From: Lentilitoribacter sp039986595 | GTDB lineage: Bacteria > Pseudomonadota > Alphaproteobacteria > Rhizobiales > Rhizobiaceae | Direction: 5' to 3' | Length of the DNA: 64,000 bases | NCBI GenBank assembly: GCA_039986595.1 | Contig: JBDWQJ010000009.1 | Coordinates: forward strand, 228,918-292,917 | Part shown: one piece after another, positions 34,932 through 44,001 of the stretch | Position numbering within the stretch: position 1 is the stretch's first letter | Layout: every line of letters begins with the position of its first letter | The notes under the pieces: model-generated | Database searches by the model: none | What the model saw: only the letters and a program-made list of their open reading frames with translations | Told to the model about the DNA's origin: nothing | Made by a program: the position numbers and the translations under genes

Positions 34932-34977
34932 AACGCCGGCAAGCTCCCAATTGCCGACGTTCCAGTTGCGGTGACGG

Positions 34978-35217
34978 CTAGGCTTTACCCAGCATTTCCG
35001 CGATTTGATCTTTGAGCATAAGACGCTGCTTTCGTAGGCTTGTCTCATGAATTCCAGAAGCAGCTTCCACCCCTGTTTCAATGCGGTGAATCTCACGATT
35101 CACCTCATGATAAAGTTCTGTTAGTTTCAGAAAATGCGCGTTTTCGAGCTTTAAATCATGTATTTTTTGCGTATCATTAGGAAACTCTTCAGCTAGTTCA
35201 TGCGGTGTATGGGACAT
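34978..35217 (-). CDS. DUF465/YdcH-like small protein
   Basis: The 79-residue protein begins MSHTPHELAEEFPNDTQKI, the family N-terminus; ATG 35217 follows AGGAG at six bases, so the longer open frame upstream (into ppk2) is not used. The product is an alpha-helical hairpin (LKLTELYHEVNREIHRIE and LRKQRLMLKDQIAEML). Its function is unknown. It lies 43 bases downstream of ppk2 on the same strand. Confidence 0.85.
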   Translation of the reverse strand: MSHTPHELAEEFPNDTQKIHDLKLENAHFLKLTELYHEVNREIHRIETGVEAASGIHETSLRKQRLMLKDQIAEMLGKA

Positions 35218-35260
35218 AAATTCTCCTGTTATTATTTTAATTTTCGGATATGGAAGATAC

Positions 35261-36223
35261 TTATCTTTTTTGATCTGGGTGCAGTGTTTTACCCAGTATG
35301 TGTTGTGAGCGTCCAATAACATCACTACTGGATCCAACTATCAGTGGATCGGGTTTTCCAACAATCTTCTCATTTTTATTTGGGTAAGGGATAGATGCTA
35401 GAAAGTGCTTCATACAGTTCAGACGCGCGCGTTTTTTGTCGTTAGATTTTACAACGGTCCAAGGTGCGTCAGCGGTATCTGTATAAAAGAACATCGCTTC
35501 TTTAGCCTCAGTGTAATCATCCCACTTGTTCAAAGACAAACGGTCAATCGGTGATAGTTTCCAGGCTTTCAATGGCTCTAATTCACGCGATTTAAAACGA
35601 CGCATTTGTTCATCCTGAGTGACAGAAAACCAATATTTACAAAGAAGAATGCCAGAGCGAGTTAGCATGCGTTCAAAGTCAGGCGCTTGGCGCATAAACT
35701 CTAAATACTCATTGGGTGAACAAAAGTTCATCACGCGCTCGACACCACCGCGATTATACCAAGATCGATCAAACAAAACCATCTCGCCTGCTGCTGGAAG
35801 GTGTTGAACATAACGCTGGAAATACCATTGCGACTTTTCACGATCGGTTGGCTTATCAAGTGCAATCACGCGCGCACCTCGGGGATTTAAGTGCTCCATG
35901 AAACGTTTAATCGTACCACCCTTGCCCGCAGCATCACGCCCTTCAAATAAAAGAACAACTTTTTGCCCGGATGATTTGATCCAATCCTGCGCCTTTAACA
36001 ACTCCACCTGTAGTTCCGCTTTTTTGCGTTCATAAACAGGCTTTTTCATTTTGCGAACATAAGGGTATTCACCATTTTCAAAGATACGGCGAATATCATC
36101 TGGCGAGCGATGCTTATCTCGCAATTGCGTTTGCGAACTGGCTGTAGCGTCGTCTTGTTCAGCGCCTTTTAACGCATCATTGTCATTCACTAAGCGCGCC
36201 AATTTATCGATTTTCTCGACCAT
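35261..36223 (-). CDS. ppk2: Polyphosphate kinase 2 family enzyme
   Basis: This enzyme uses polyphosphate to phosphorylate nucleotides. The 320-residue protein has Walker A FEGRDAAGKGGTIKRF, Walker B-like VLFDRSWYNRGGVERV, and the lid region LLCKYWFSVTQDEQMRRFKSRE, all typical of class I one-domain PPK2. The start is ATG 36223, six bases after GGGGAG. It is separate from ppk1-ppx at 12-16 kb, so the organism has both routes. Whether it prefers GDP or ADP cannot be told from sequence. DUF465 follows on the same strand. Confidence 0.92.
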   Translation of the reverse strand: MVEKIDKLARLVNDNDALKGAEQDDATASSQTQLRDKHRSPDDIRRIFENGEYPYVRKMKKPVYERKKAELQVELLKAQDWIKSSGQKVVLLFEGRDAAGKGGTIKRFMEHLNPRGARVIALDKPTDREKSQWYFQRYVQHLPAAGEMVLFDRSWYNRGGVERVMNFCSPNEYLEFMRQAPDFERMLTRSGILLCKYWFSVTQDEQMRRFKSRELEPLKAWKLSPIDRLSLNKWDDYTEAKEAMFFYTDTADAPWTVVKSNDKKRARLNCMKHFLASIPYPNKNEKIVGKPDPLIVGSSSDVIGRSQHILGKTLHPDQKR

Positions 36224-36396
36224 GCTCTTCTCCCCTTTTGTCTTGTTCAATTAAAAGACTAGCGCTGCGGGATGTCCTTTTCTTTGATATAGATCAATTA
36301 TTTTGGTGGGTTTTTGCTTGATACTGCCATAAGCGTTGCGATGAGGAGGTTGCTTCGTTATCGGCAAAATACGCAGGATTAATTGAGGAGAAATTC

Positions 36397-37212
36397 ATGA
36401 CCACTGACCAAGGCTCCCGACCTTTAACAATGTTGCAAGCACTTCAAGTGCGGAAAATATCTGTGAGTGACATCAAGTTTGCCTTTTCAAAAGGTTTAAA
36501 AGATTTCTCCCGTAGACCATTATTGTCCTTATTTTTCGGGTTGATATTTGCTGGATTTGGTATCGTGCTTGTGCTTGGATTTACCGTATTTGATAGCATC
36601 TGGATGACACTACCTGCAGCTGTTGGTTTTCCGCTTGTGGCCCCCTTCGTCGCTGTTGGTCTTTATGAAATGTCTCGCAAGATGGAAAGAGGTGAAGACT
36701 TTAACTGGAAAGACATTTTCCTCGTTATTTTCAGGCAGCAACAACGTGAATTTGGCTGGATGTCTTTTGTTGTTTTGTTTGTGTTTTGGATCTGGATTTA
36801 TCAAGCACGTCTTCTGCTTGCGTTGTTTTTACAATGGCAAAGCTTTTCATCACTTGATAACTTTATTGAAGTGATCACAACCACTCAAAATGGTATTTTG
36901 TTCATTACCATTGGCACACTTGTCGGCGCAGTGCTTGCAACCGTATTATTCAGCCTCACAGTGATTTCAATGCCGCTTTTGTTGGACAAAGAAATTGACT
37001 TTATTTCAGCGATGATCTTAAGCGTCAAAGCGGTTCATACAAATCCATTCGTCATGTTGTCCTGGGGTGCTTTGATCGCCATTTTGGTTTTCCTAGCACT
37101 TGCACCAGCTTTTGTTGGCATCATCTTTGTGCTGCCAATTTTAGGTCATGTGACGTGGCATTTATATGAACGGGTGATTGATGATAGTGCCCTAAAAGCA
37201 CCAACAAACTAA
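36397..37212 (+). CDS. DUF2189 family membrane protein
   Basis: The 271-residue protein is an integral membrane protein with six or so helices. The N-terminus VRKISVSDIKFAFSKGLKDFSRRPLLSLFFGLIFAGFG is the DUF2189 signature, followed by PFVAVGLYEMSRKMERGE. Function is unknown. It is divergent from ppk2, with 173 bases between starts, and convergent with the molybdopterin oxidoreductase, whose stop touches its own. Confidence 0.87.
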   Translation: MTTDQGSRPLTMLQALQVRKISVSDIKFAFSKGLKDFSRRPLLSLFFGLIFAGFGIVLVLGFTVFDSIWMTLPAAVGFPLVAPFVAVGLYEMSRKMERGEDFNWKDIFLVIFRQQQREFGWMSFVVLFVFWIWIYQARLLLALFLQWQSFSSLDNFIEVITTTQNGILFITIGTLVGAVLATVLFSLTVISMPLLLDKEIDFISAMILSVKAVHTNPFVMLSWGALIAILVFLALAPAFVGIIFVLPILGHVTWHLYERVIDDSALKAPTN

Positions 37213-39342
37213 CTAACCTGCACGCAGCCACACTTTGTTGTCATGAAAGGCAACCCCACCAAAGGGTGCGATACTATCAGCACTTGTTAATGTGTTGATG
37301 CCCTCACCCTTTGCAAAGCTTGAATTGGGCCACAATCCTTCTTGAATGAGAACCCCGCGTCGCACGCCATCAAAGAAGCGCGTGTGAACAGAAACTTCCC
37401 CGCGATCATTGCCGATTGTGACCAGATCACCTTCGCTGATATTTAAATCGCTCGCATCTTCTGAGTGGATTAAAATTTCAGGCCGCCCACCCTCTTGTTT
37501 GATGGAACTTGGTGTTTCTGCAAAAGTTGAGTTTAAAAACGCCCGCGCAGGCGACGTTGCAAAACGGAATGGATGTTTGTCATCAACCACCTCTGGCGAG
37601 GCAAGATAATCTGGAAACTCTGGCAAGCGATCAATATCACCCATTCTGCCAAGACGTTTTGGCGGCAAATTAATTGTCACAGTTTCTTTCCAATTGGGTT
37701 TGAAATGAAACTTGCCATCGTCGTGCGCAAAGCCATTTAAGAAATGTGATGTCTCAAAGTCTGGTTGTTCATCAATCCATTTCTTTGCAGCGAAATCATC
37801 ATAATCACCAAAACCAGAATCAGCTAGCATGCGATCCAAATGTTGACGCGATGTCATGTTAAATTCTTTGCGATCGCCAAGGCCCAGACGTTTTGCCAAA
37901 CCATCAATCACAGACAGATTTTCGCGCGGTCCACCCAGTTCATTTGTTGGACCGTCAACAGCCTTTGGCCCCAAAATAACATGCTGATGCCCACCACCCT
38001 TATAGATATCATTGTGCTCTAAGAACATTGTGGCAGGCAGGACAACATCGGCAAGCTTTGCTGTGTCGGTCATAAACTGCTCATGTACTGCGGTGAATAA
38101 ATCTTCCCGCATAAAGCCTTGCCGCACGCGACGTTGCTCAGGTGCAATATTTGCAGGATTTGTGTTCTGAATGAGCATAGCGTGAACTTGCGGCCCACCC
38201 AAAAGCGCATCGGCATCTCCGGTTAAAACACGTCCAATCTTTGATTGATCCATCACGCGCACATCTGGATCCAGCATTTTTGTACCGGTTGCATAAGATG
38301 CATCAAGCGATGTAATTTCCGCGTTGTTATGAAACGCGCCGCCACCCTCATATTGCCAAGCGCCCAAAACTGTTGCGATCGAAAGCGCTGCATGCATGTT
38401 TACAGCACCATTTTGCTGACGGGCAAATCCATAACCAAGACGCAAATAGGTGCGCTTTGTATGCCCCATCAATTGCGCTAAGGCCTCGATCTCATCAACT
38501 GGCAATCCAGTGATGTCCGATGCCCATTCAGGAGTTTTATCGCGTAAGTGGGCTTCTAAGCCTTTGGGGTCATCACTAAATTTATTCAGATAATCCCAAT
38601 CGGCCAATCCATCACGAAACAAGATATGCATGATTGCGCATGCCAAAGCACCGTCCGTGCCCGGTTTTAATATCACTTTATGATCGGCTTGCTTCATGGT
38701 TGGGTTGTCATAAATATCAACAACAACGATTTTTGTGCCGCGTGTTTTGCGTGCCTTTGCGGCATGGGTCCAAACATTAATCTGAGTAGATACAGGATTT
38801 GTGCCCCAGATCACAATGCAATCTGATTTTGCCATCTCGCGAGGATCAACGCCGCGCACAGCACCCGTACCCATTGCAAAACCTGTCCAAGCTGGTGTGA
38901 TGCAAACGGTGCCATGCATGGATGAATAGCGCTTGGCATATGTTAACCTACGGATCGAATTGATCTGCACCAAACCCATGGTACCAGCATAATAATACGG
39001 CCAAATGCTTTCAGCGCCGTGACGCTGCTCGGCTTGGATAAACTTCTCGGCAATTAGATCCAGCGCATCTTCAAAATGCACCTCATGCCACTCGCCACCA
39101 CCCTTTTCGCCCTTGCGGATCAAAGGTTTTAATAAACGATCAGGATGATATATGCGTTCGGAATATCGCGCGACTTTGGCGCAAATCACTCCTGCGGTAT
39201 AACTATTATCAGCAGACCCTTTTAACCGACCGATTTTACCTTCATCTGTTATTTCCACATCTAGTGCGCAAGTTGAAGGGCAATCATGGGGGCAAGCGGA
39301 GTGCAGTATTTTTGCCTGGTTTTTAACTATACCAACATTCAT
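37213..39342 (-). CDS. Molybdopterin oxidoreductase family protein
   Basis: This 709-residue protein belongs to the DMSO-reductase/formate-dehydrogenase group. Its N-terminal 4Fe-4S motif is C-x3-C-x3-C (CPHDCPSTC, residues about 17-25) plus a later Cys in VICAKVARY. The Mo-bis-MGD core follows (WGTNPVSTQINVWTHAAKARKTRGTKIVVVD) and a C-terminal dinucleotide-binding domain (PSSIKQEGGRPEILIHSEDASDLNISEGDLV). It is the cytoplasmic BisC/'anaerobic dehydrogenase' type without a Tat signal. The substrate is unknown; no electron-transfer subunit is adjacent. Confidence 0.88.
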   Translation of the reverse strand: MNVGIVKNQAKILHSACPHDCPSTCALDVEITDEGKIGRLKGSADNSYTAGVICAKVARYSERIYHPDRLLKPLIRKGEKGGGEWHEVHFEDALDLIAEKFIQAEQRHGAESIWPYYYAGTMGLVQINSIRRLTYAKRYSSMHGTVCITPAWTGFAMGTGAVRGVDPREMAKSDCIVIWGTNPVSTQINVWTHAAKARKTRGTKIVVVDIYDNPTMKQADHKVILKPGTDGALACAIMHILFRDGLADWDYLNKFSDDPKGLEAHLRDKTPEWASDITGLPVDEIEALAQLMGHTKRTYLRLGYGFARQQNGAVNMHAALSIATVLGAWQYEGGGAFHNNAEITSLDASYATGTKMLDPDVRVMDQSKIGRVLTGDADALLGGPQVHAMLIQNTNPANIAPEQRRVRQGFMREDLFTAVHEQFMTDTAKLADVVLPATMFLEHNDIYKGGGHQHVILGPKAVDGPTNELGGPRENLSVIDGLAKRLGLGDRKEFNMTSRQHLDRMLADSGFGDYDDFAAKKWIDEQPDFETSHFLNGFAHDDGKFHFKPNWKETVTINLPPKRLGRMGDIDRLPEFPDYLASPEVVDDKHPFRFATSPARAFLNSTFAETPSSIKQEGGRPEILIHSEDASDLNISEGDLVTIGNDRGEVSVHTRFFDGVRRGVLIQEGLWPNSSFAKGEGINTLTSADSIAPFGGVAFHDNKVWLRAG

Positions 39343-39456
39343 GACATCAAATCCTCTTTTGGCCGCGATTCCCTCTTATGACAATCTCATCATTAGTGTA
39401 TAGAAGATTTTAAAAACCAATAGCCAAAAATTTAGATATAGAAATCAATTAATTTT

Positions 39457-40314
39457 ATGAATTATCGTCACATTTATCATGCGGGCAATTTTGCCGATTG
39501 TCTCAAGCACACTGTGTTCTCGCGGATCATCACCTATATGCAGCGCAAAGACAAAGCGTTTCGCATCGTCGACACGCATGCAGGACCGGGAATTTACGAC
39601 CTTTCTTCAGAAGAAGCGCAAAAGACAGGTGAATGGCAAGACGGCATTGGCCGTCTTTTACAAGCGCAATGGTCAAAGAAGGCGAAAGAATTGCTGGAAC
39701 CGTATTTCAGCGCAGTTCAAGCCTATAATACCGATGGTAAATTGCAGTTCTATCCAGGCTCCCCAATGCTTGCGCGCAATTTGATGCGTCAGCAAGACAG
39801 ATTGACTTTAAACGAATTGCACCCTGAAGATTTTAAATCTCTCGCAAAGCACTTTGCTGGCGATATTCAGGTTAAAACACAAGAGATTAGCGGCTGGTCA
39901 GGATTGAAATCAAACCTGCCACCGAAAGAAAAACGCGGCATATTGCTTGTGGACCCAGCTTTTGAAGAAAAAGGGGACTTCTTTCGCATGGTACGTGGTG
40001 CGGGTGAAGCGCTTGAACGTTTTTCAACGGGCACAATGTGTTTTTGGTACCCGATTAAACATGGCCTTGAGATGAAAGAGTTTAACCTCGACATGGTAAA
40101 TGTTGTTGGTCATCCAAACACAATCGTAACAGAGCTTTGGGTCAAGGATGGCGAAAAATCTTTAAATGGATCTGGTATGGTGATTGTCAATCCACCCTTC
40201 ACTCTAATCAACGAATTGCGCATTATTTTGCCTGAAATGGCTAAAATTTTGAGCCAAGGCGATGATAGCGGCTGGCGCGTGAATGTGTTGGTTGGCGAGG
40301 ATGGCAATTCTTGA
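39457..40314 (+). CDS. rlmJ: 23S rRNA (adenine-N6)-methyltransferase RlmJ
   Basis: RlmJ methylates A2030 of 23S rRNA with S-adenosylmethionine. The N-terminus MNYRHIYHAGNFADCLKH is diagnostic, followed by VDTHAGPGIYDL and the catalytic-loop equivalent LLVDPAFEEKGD. The usual motif is DPPY/DPPF, so here the second Pro is Ala. The length is usual at 285. The start is ATG 39457. The next gene starts at its stop (TTGA overlap), suggesting one transcript. Confidence 0.92.
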   Translation: MNYRHIYHAGNFADCLKHTVFSRIITYMQRKDKAFRIVDTHAGPGIYDLSSEEAQKTGEWQDGIGRLLQAQWSKKAKELLEPYFSAVQAYNTDGKLQFYPGSPMLARNLMRQQDRLTLNELHPEDFKSLAKHFAGDIQVKTQEISGWSGLKSNLPPKEKRGILLVDPAFEEKGDFFRMVRGAGEALERFSTGTMCFWYPIKHGLEMKEFNLDMVNVVGHPNTIVTELWVKDGEKSLNGSGMVIVNPPFTLINELRIILPEMAKILSQGDDSGWRVNVLVGEDGNS

Positions 40315-41453
40315 AGAGCGTAAAGCGTCAACACATCCATTTCCCCGGATTTGAACCTTTAACTTCTGCGCAACATTACCGCCGTTTTTTAAAAGGTGCA
40401 GAAAAAGCCAGCGAAGTTTGGGGTAGCGATTTTCAAATCTCCGAGTTTGACGAGGACAAAGATAGTTTTTCCATCACTGCGAAGGGCAAAGATTGGAACG
40501 CTGAGACCAACATATTGGTCGTCGAATTTGGCGAACAAATTCAGGCCTATATGCAAAAATCTCTGATTATTCGACTATTAAAGGGTTATCTAGCGTTTTT
40601 TGATATTCTCTACAACGGTGGATTGTTTGGATATTTCAAACATGCATGGCGGTTTGGCCTCTTCGCGATTGTGCCATTTTTGCTCATCAGTATCGGCTTA
40701 TCTGGAATATACCATTTCACTCAATTATTAAGCTTCGGTGAACCTCTTAATATGCTGTGGTCACTACCATTAAGCATTGCGGTATTTGTCTATTTTTATC
40801 TTCCGTTATGCAATCGGCTGCACACTGTTTCGTTGTTTGCTAATTGGGTATTTACGATAGCGTTGGTCAGGCTAAATGACCCTAAAATGAACGCTTGGTT
40901 AGAGACGATGCAAGACGCAGTCAAACAACATATCGATCAAGACTGCGATGAGATTTTGATTACAACTCATTCGATGGGTGGCAGCACAGGGGTGCACATC
41001 ATTGGCGCGTTACTGGAAAAGTATCCCGACATTTTTGAAGGAAAAACAGTCGTGTTTTCTCAACTTGGCGGCTGTGTTTTACAATGTGCATTACCGCGTC
41101 CTGCTACGACCTTAAGGCGCCGAGTGGGGCTAATCGCGCGCAACCCATCTGTTGAGTGGTTAGAAGTGCAATGTATCACCGATGCTGTGATTTTTTATAA
41201 AGCAGATCCTGTTGCAATTTTTGGATTTACCAACCCTGATAAACCTACCCACAAAAGCTTTCTCCGCTTTAAGCATCAGCTGAAAACGCCAAACTATAAA
41301 CGCATTAAAAAAGATCTTTTACAACTGCATCGGCAGTATGTGCTCAGTGCAAATAAGCTTTATAAATTTGATTTTATCCCCTTTGTCGCAGGACCATATA
41401 TTTCCAAAGATCGACTTCAACGTCTAATCGATAAAGAACCTGCATTGGACTAG
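40311..41453 (+). CDS. Membrane protein with alpha/beta-hydrolase-like motif
   Basis: I do not know the family. The 380-residue protein has two hydrophobic segments (about 117-140 and 148-170) and then ITTHSMGGSTGVHIIGALLEKYP, whose T-H-S-M-G is a nucleophile elbow with Thr in place of Gly. The early part (GFEPLTSAQHYRRFLKGAEKAS) and the later LRRRVGLIARNPSVEWLEVQCITDAVIFYKADPVA resemble other uncharacterised proteins in proteobacteria. A hydrolase role is only suggested. The start is TTG 40311, overlapping the rlmJ stop by four bases. Confidence 0.65.
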   Translation: MKSVKRQHIHFPGFEPLTSAQHYRRFLKGAEKASEVWGSDFQISEFDEDKDSFSITAKGKDWNAETNILVVEFGEQIQAYMQKSLIIRLLKGYLAFFDILYNGGLFGYFKHAWRFGLFAIVPFLLISIGLSGIYHFTQLLSFGEPLNMLWSLPLSIAVFVYFYLPLCNRLHTVSLFANWVFTIALVRLNDPKMNAWLETMQDAVKQHIDQDCDEILITTHSMGGSTGVHIIGALLEKYPDIFEGKTVVFSQLGGCVLQCALPRPATTLRRRVGLIARNPSVEWLEVQCITDAVIFYKADPVAIFGFTNPDKPTHKSFLRFKHQLKTPNYKRIKKDLLQLHRQYVLSANKLYKFDFIPFVAGPYISKDRLQRLIDKEPALD

Positions 41454-41455
41454 GT

Positions 41456-41956
41456 ATGACGGATGACAACAGCAAAAATGGAGAACCGCCTAAATCCGGA
41501 TTTGCCGCATTAAAGCCCGAACTCTTGGTCTCGAATTTTCAGAAAAGCCTGCATCATTGGTGCAAGATTTTTGGCTTTAAAATTGCCTATCAGCGGCCCG
41601 AAGAGAAATTTGCCTATCTCGAGCGAAAAGAAGGCGCGCAGATCATGTTGAGCCAGCGTCATGATAATCACAAATGGGAAACGGATGCACTCGAGCCGCC
41701 ATTTGGTCGCGGGGTGATGTTTCAAATTGATGTCGAGAGCATTGATCCAATCATTAAGGCCATGGAAACTCAAAATCTTGCGCATTATGATATCCCGCAT
41801 CTCGATGGAGATGGAAATCGCTTTCCAAACCCGCGTGAGATCTGGCGCAATTTAGGTGACCGACAAGGTGGCGGCAAAGAATATTTCGCGCTTGATCCTG
41901 ATGGTTATTTGATCATGTTTTCGCAAAGCCTTGGCTATCGACCACTCAATACCTAG
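41456..41956 (+). CDS. VOC/bleomycin-resistance-like protein
   Basis: The 166-residue protein has a glyoxalase/bleomycin-resistance fold: LKPELLVSNFQKSLHHWCKIFGFKIAYQRPEEKFAYLERKEGAQIMLSQ as one half and PFGRGVMFQIDVESIDPII...REYFALDPDGYLIMFSQSLG-like as the other. GRGV and DPDGY are typical of the bleomycin-resistance-protein branch. It may bind a small molecule or metal; the true ligand is unknown. It starts two bases after the upstream gene stop, so it probably belongs to the rlmJ transcript. Confidence 0.85.
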   Translation: MTDDNSKNGEPPKSGFAALKPELLVSNFQKSLHHWCKIFGFKIAYQRPEEKFAYLERKEGAQIMLSQRHDNHKWETDALEPPFGRGVMFQIDVESIDPIIKAMETQNLAHYDIPHLDGDGNRFPNPREIWRNLGDRQGGGKEYFALDPDGYLIMFSQSLGYRPLNT

Positions 41957-42032
41957 TCTCATATTCATCTTGCGAATTGCATAATTTATTTGCCCCTGCT
42001 AGCTTTACAAAAAACGTATTGTGGAGGGGCAC

Positions 42033-42650
42033 ATGAAACTTTTTAAAATCATAATCACTATGGTGTTTGCAACGCTTTTTCTAAGCGGACCAAGCTTTAG
42101 CGCAAACGAGATCGGCAAAGCGCTGATCGATGGCAAAATCGTCATATTATTTGATGATAATACCTGGCAGTTTGAGGGTGAAGCAGAAGTCAGCTCTGCG
42201 TGTGAGCGCTTATCCAACCGGATTGATTTTTGCAAAGGCACCACACCCTATGAACAAATCGCACCAGCAAACAATGAATTACTCGGCCAATTTAGAAAAG
42301 ATGATCGCAATTATGCGATGGTCATTGAGGAAGAAGTTGGCTCAAAAGATGGCATGACGCTCGAGTTTATGCGCAATGCCATTTATGAAAACCAGATCGC
42401 TGGTGGGGTCAAAAAAGAAGACATCATCATTATCGATACAACAGAAGGTGAAGAATTTGATCAGGACGCGACTTTTGTTGCCATGGCCACCAGTTTAGAT
42501 GGTTTAAAGCTTGTCTATGCCTATACGATCATGATTTCTGAAACCACAAGTGTGCAACTCATCACATATGCATTAGGCCAAGAGCTGACCGATGAGATGG
42601 TGGAAAATCACGAAGAGTTTTTGGATCTTATGCGGATTGATTTCGAATAA
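42033..42650 (+). CDS. Secreted protein of unknown function
   Basis: I do not recognise it. ATG 42033 follows GGAGGGG at three to six bases, a strong RBS; an in-frame GTG at 42021 is unlikely. The 205-residue product has a signal peptide (cleavage near SFS-AN, residue 23). The mature part contains KIVILFDDNTWQFEG and later an acidic stretch (NEELTDEMVENHEEF-like), with two Cys (residues about 59 and 69 in CERLSNRIDFC) that could form a disulfide. No catalytic motif is visible. It is downstream of the VOC gene but 76 bases away. Confidence 0.6.
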   Translation: MKLFKIIITMVFATLFLSGPSFSANEIGKALIDGKIVILFDDNTWQFEGEAEVSSACERLSNRIDFCKGTTPYEQIAPANNELLGQFRKDDRNYAMVIEEEVGSKDGMTLEFMRNAIYENQIAGGVKKEDIIIIDTTEGEEFDQDATFVAMATSLDGLKLVYAYTIMISETTSVQLITYALGQELTDEMVENHEEFLDLMRIDFE

Positions 42651-42666
42651 TATTTAAATACGATGA

Positions 42667-43065
42667 TTATGCATCACGCGCGATGCGTTCAAGCACTTTG
42701 AGCGCATCTTGTTCGCGGCCTTCTGGCACAAATATATGATCGTGATAAAAGCCTGATACGGGGTTCACACCCATATTTTCTTTTGCAAGTTCCGTTGCGA
42801 TCACAGCCATAAACCCGACCGCTTCTAATGATGAATGCACATCAAGCGTGATCATGCGCGAAGGGAATTCATACGGCAAATTATGCGCTTCCGCTTCGGA
42901 TTTCAGCAGGATGAGCGTTATCCCCTCAGCCTCATTAAATCGCATGCGGGGGTTCAAACCAGATGGCTCATCGGTGGCATTGATCGTAACAAACACATAG
43001 GTGCCATCAACCAATTTCGCCTTCAACGTTTTCAGCAATGCGTTTAAATTTATCTCACCCGACAT
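42667..43065 (-). CDS. ACT-domain protein
   Basis: The 132-residue protein is a pair of ACT-like modules: LVDGTYVFVTINATDEPSGLNPRMRFNEAEGITLILLKSEAEAHNL and then MITLDVHSSLEAVGFMAVIATELAKENMGVNPVSGFYHDHIFVPEGREQDALKVL. This is the family annotated as 'ACT domain-containing protein' (ACT_3/ACT_7 type), which by structure resembles aspartokinase regulatory domains and probably binds an amino acid. No enzymatic domain is attached. It lies 16 bases upstream of another minus-strand gene at 43082. Confidence 0.85.
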   Translation of the reverse strand: MSGEINLNALLKTLKAKLVDGTYVFVTINATDEPSGLNPRMRFNEAEGITLILLKSEAEAHNLPYEFPSRMITLDVHSSLEAVGFMAVIATELAKENMGVNPVSGFYHDHIFVPEGREQDALKVLERIARDA

Positions 43066-43081
43066 TTATTTAACTCACCTA

Positions 43082-43588
43082 TCATTGGAGATATAACCAT
43101 ATGGATATCGCTCCGCCTAGTAATGCCAGCAAGGACAATATTCCAAAAACTATTGCACCTGTTTTGGTTCTAGATAACCGTTTCTCGTGTTTTCGAAATA
43201 GTTCTGAATTTTCCCCATCTCTTTCAGCGGCGAGATCCCAATCAGGCCCCCAAACCATATTCGGGTTTGCCAAAGCTCGAGAATGGGCAGCATGCATATC
43301 CCAATTCCACCATACGAAAAGACCCGACAAAAATGCAAGAAACAGTCCACCTATAAAGTACAAGCCCGATATTGCATATATTTTTCCAGCATTTTCACCG
43401 CTGCTTGCTATTCCTAAAAACGCGCCACCATTCATAATCAAGAGGGTCGAAAGCAACCACTTCGCATAACTTCCAGCTGAATTTTCGGCAAACTCTTGAT
43501 CCTTTAATCTTTTTTCGTACGCCAATGGAGCAAGCAAACGATAAATTTCTTTTTCATAATCATTCATTTCTGAAGTTTTCTTGGACAT
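43082..43588 (-). CDS. Small membrane protein of unknown function
   Basis: The 168-residue protein has an amphipathic N-terminus, then three hydrophobic helices (about 46-66, 72-93 and 145-167) with a soluble loop (residues 94-140) between the second and third. ATG 43588 follows GGAG. No family is recognised. It lies 16 bases from the ACT gene on the same strand, so both may be cotranscribed. Confidence 0.65.
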   Translation of the reverse strand: MSKKTSEMNDYEKEIYRLLAPLAYEKRLKDQEFAENSAGSYAKWLLSTLLIMNGGAFLGIASSGENAGKIYAISGLYFIGGLFLAFLSGLFVWWNWDMHAAHSRALANPNMVWGPDWDLAAERDGENSELFRKHEKRLSRTKTGAIVFGILSLLALLGGAISIWLYLQ

Positions 43589-43736
43589 ATTTTCTCCATT
43601 TTAAAGTGAAGTTTTAGCATGCAGAATCCTTAACGGCAAACGCTCGCCCCCCACCTAACATTCCACAAATCATTTGATTTAGATCAAAGCAAAAGTTCAG
43701 CCCAGCGCTATTTTACAACTAGACTTTTGGGGGGAT

Positions 43737-43766
43737 GCTGTGGTCTTAGGGCGTTTTGACCGCAGC
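43737..43766 (+). repeat. Hairpin inside the 43.7-kb element
   Basis: GCTGTGGTC (43737-43745) pairs with GACCGCAGC (43758-43766) with one wobble pair and a 12-base loop. Confidence 0.75.
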
Positions 43767-43783
43767 CCAGAAAGCAAGGTTGG

Positions 43784-43890
43784 TTCGTCTTATGGCGTGT
43801 TGGCTCATGTTGTATTTGGCGTATAGCGCTTAGGTTCATGGCGTCTAGGTTTATAGCGAGTTGGCTCATGGCAAGTTCGCTATGACTGGG
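43784..43890 (+). repeat. Degenerate 15-16-bp tandem array, about seven units
   Basis: Seven consecutive units of 15-16 bases can be cut at 43784, 43800, 43815, 43830, 43846, 43861 and 43876. Examples are TTAGGTTCATGGCGTC, TAGGTTTATAGCGAG and TTGGCTCATGGCAAG. The shared pattern is TTnGgtTcATgGCgnG. Copies vary more than CRISPR repeats and have no spacers. All reading frames of the array that I checked hold stops, so it is unlikely to code. Confidence 0.7.
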
Positions 43891-44001
43891 CCAAATTCGG
43901 CGAGTGCCAACACCCTCCCCTGATTGAGGCTACCGGCCTTGCTTTTCTTTTCCAAAAGTCTCTTTTTTAAAGCCGAAAGATCAGGTGATAGCGCTATACT
44001 C

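Larger units (their letters stand above)
43721..43961 (+). other. 241-bp inverted-repeat-bounded element with hairpin and 15-bp array
   Basis: There is no gene in 43589-44001. AGACTTTTGG (43721-43730) and CCAAAAGTCT (43952-43961) are perfect 10-bp inverted repeats enclosing the element; the second is followed by CTTTTTT-like T tract, so the outer pair resembles the closing stem of a terminated RNA on the plus strand. Inside are a strong hairpin (43737-43766), a nested pair AGCAAGG (43773) with CCTTGCT (43937), and the tandem array 43784-43890. It could be a non-coding RNA, a degenerate palindromic mobile element or another structured site. I cannot name a family. Confidence 0.6.

Noticed and set aside
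43784..43890. CRISPR array
   Set aside because: Units are 15-16 bases, imperfect and contiguous with no spacers, and no cas genes are near.
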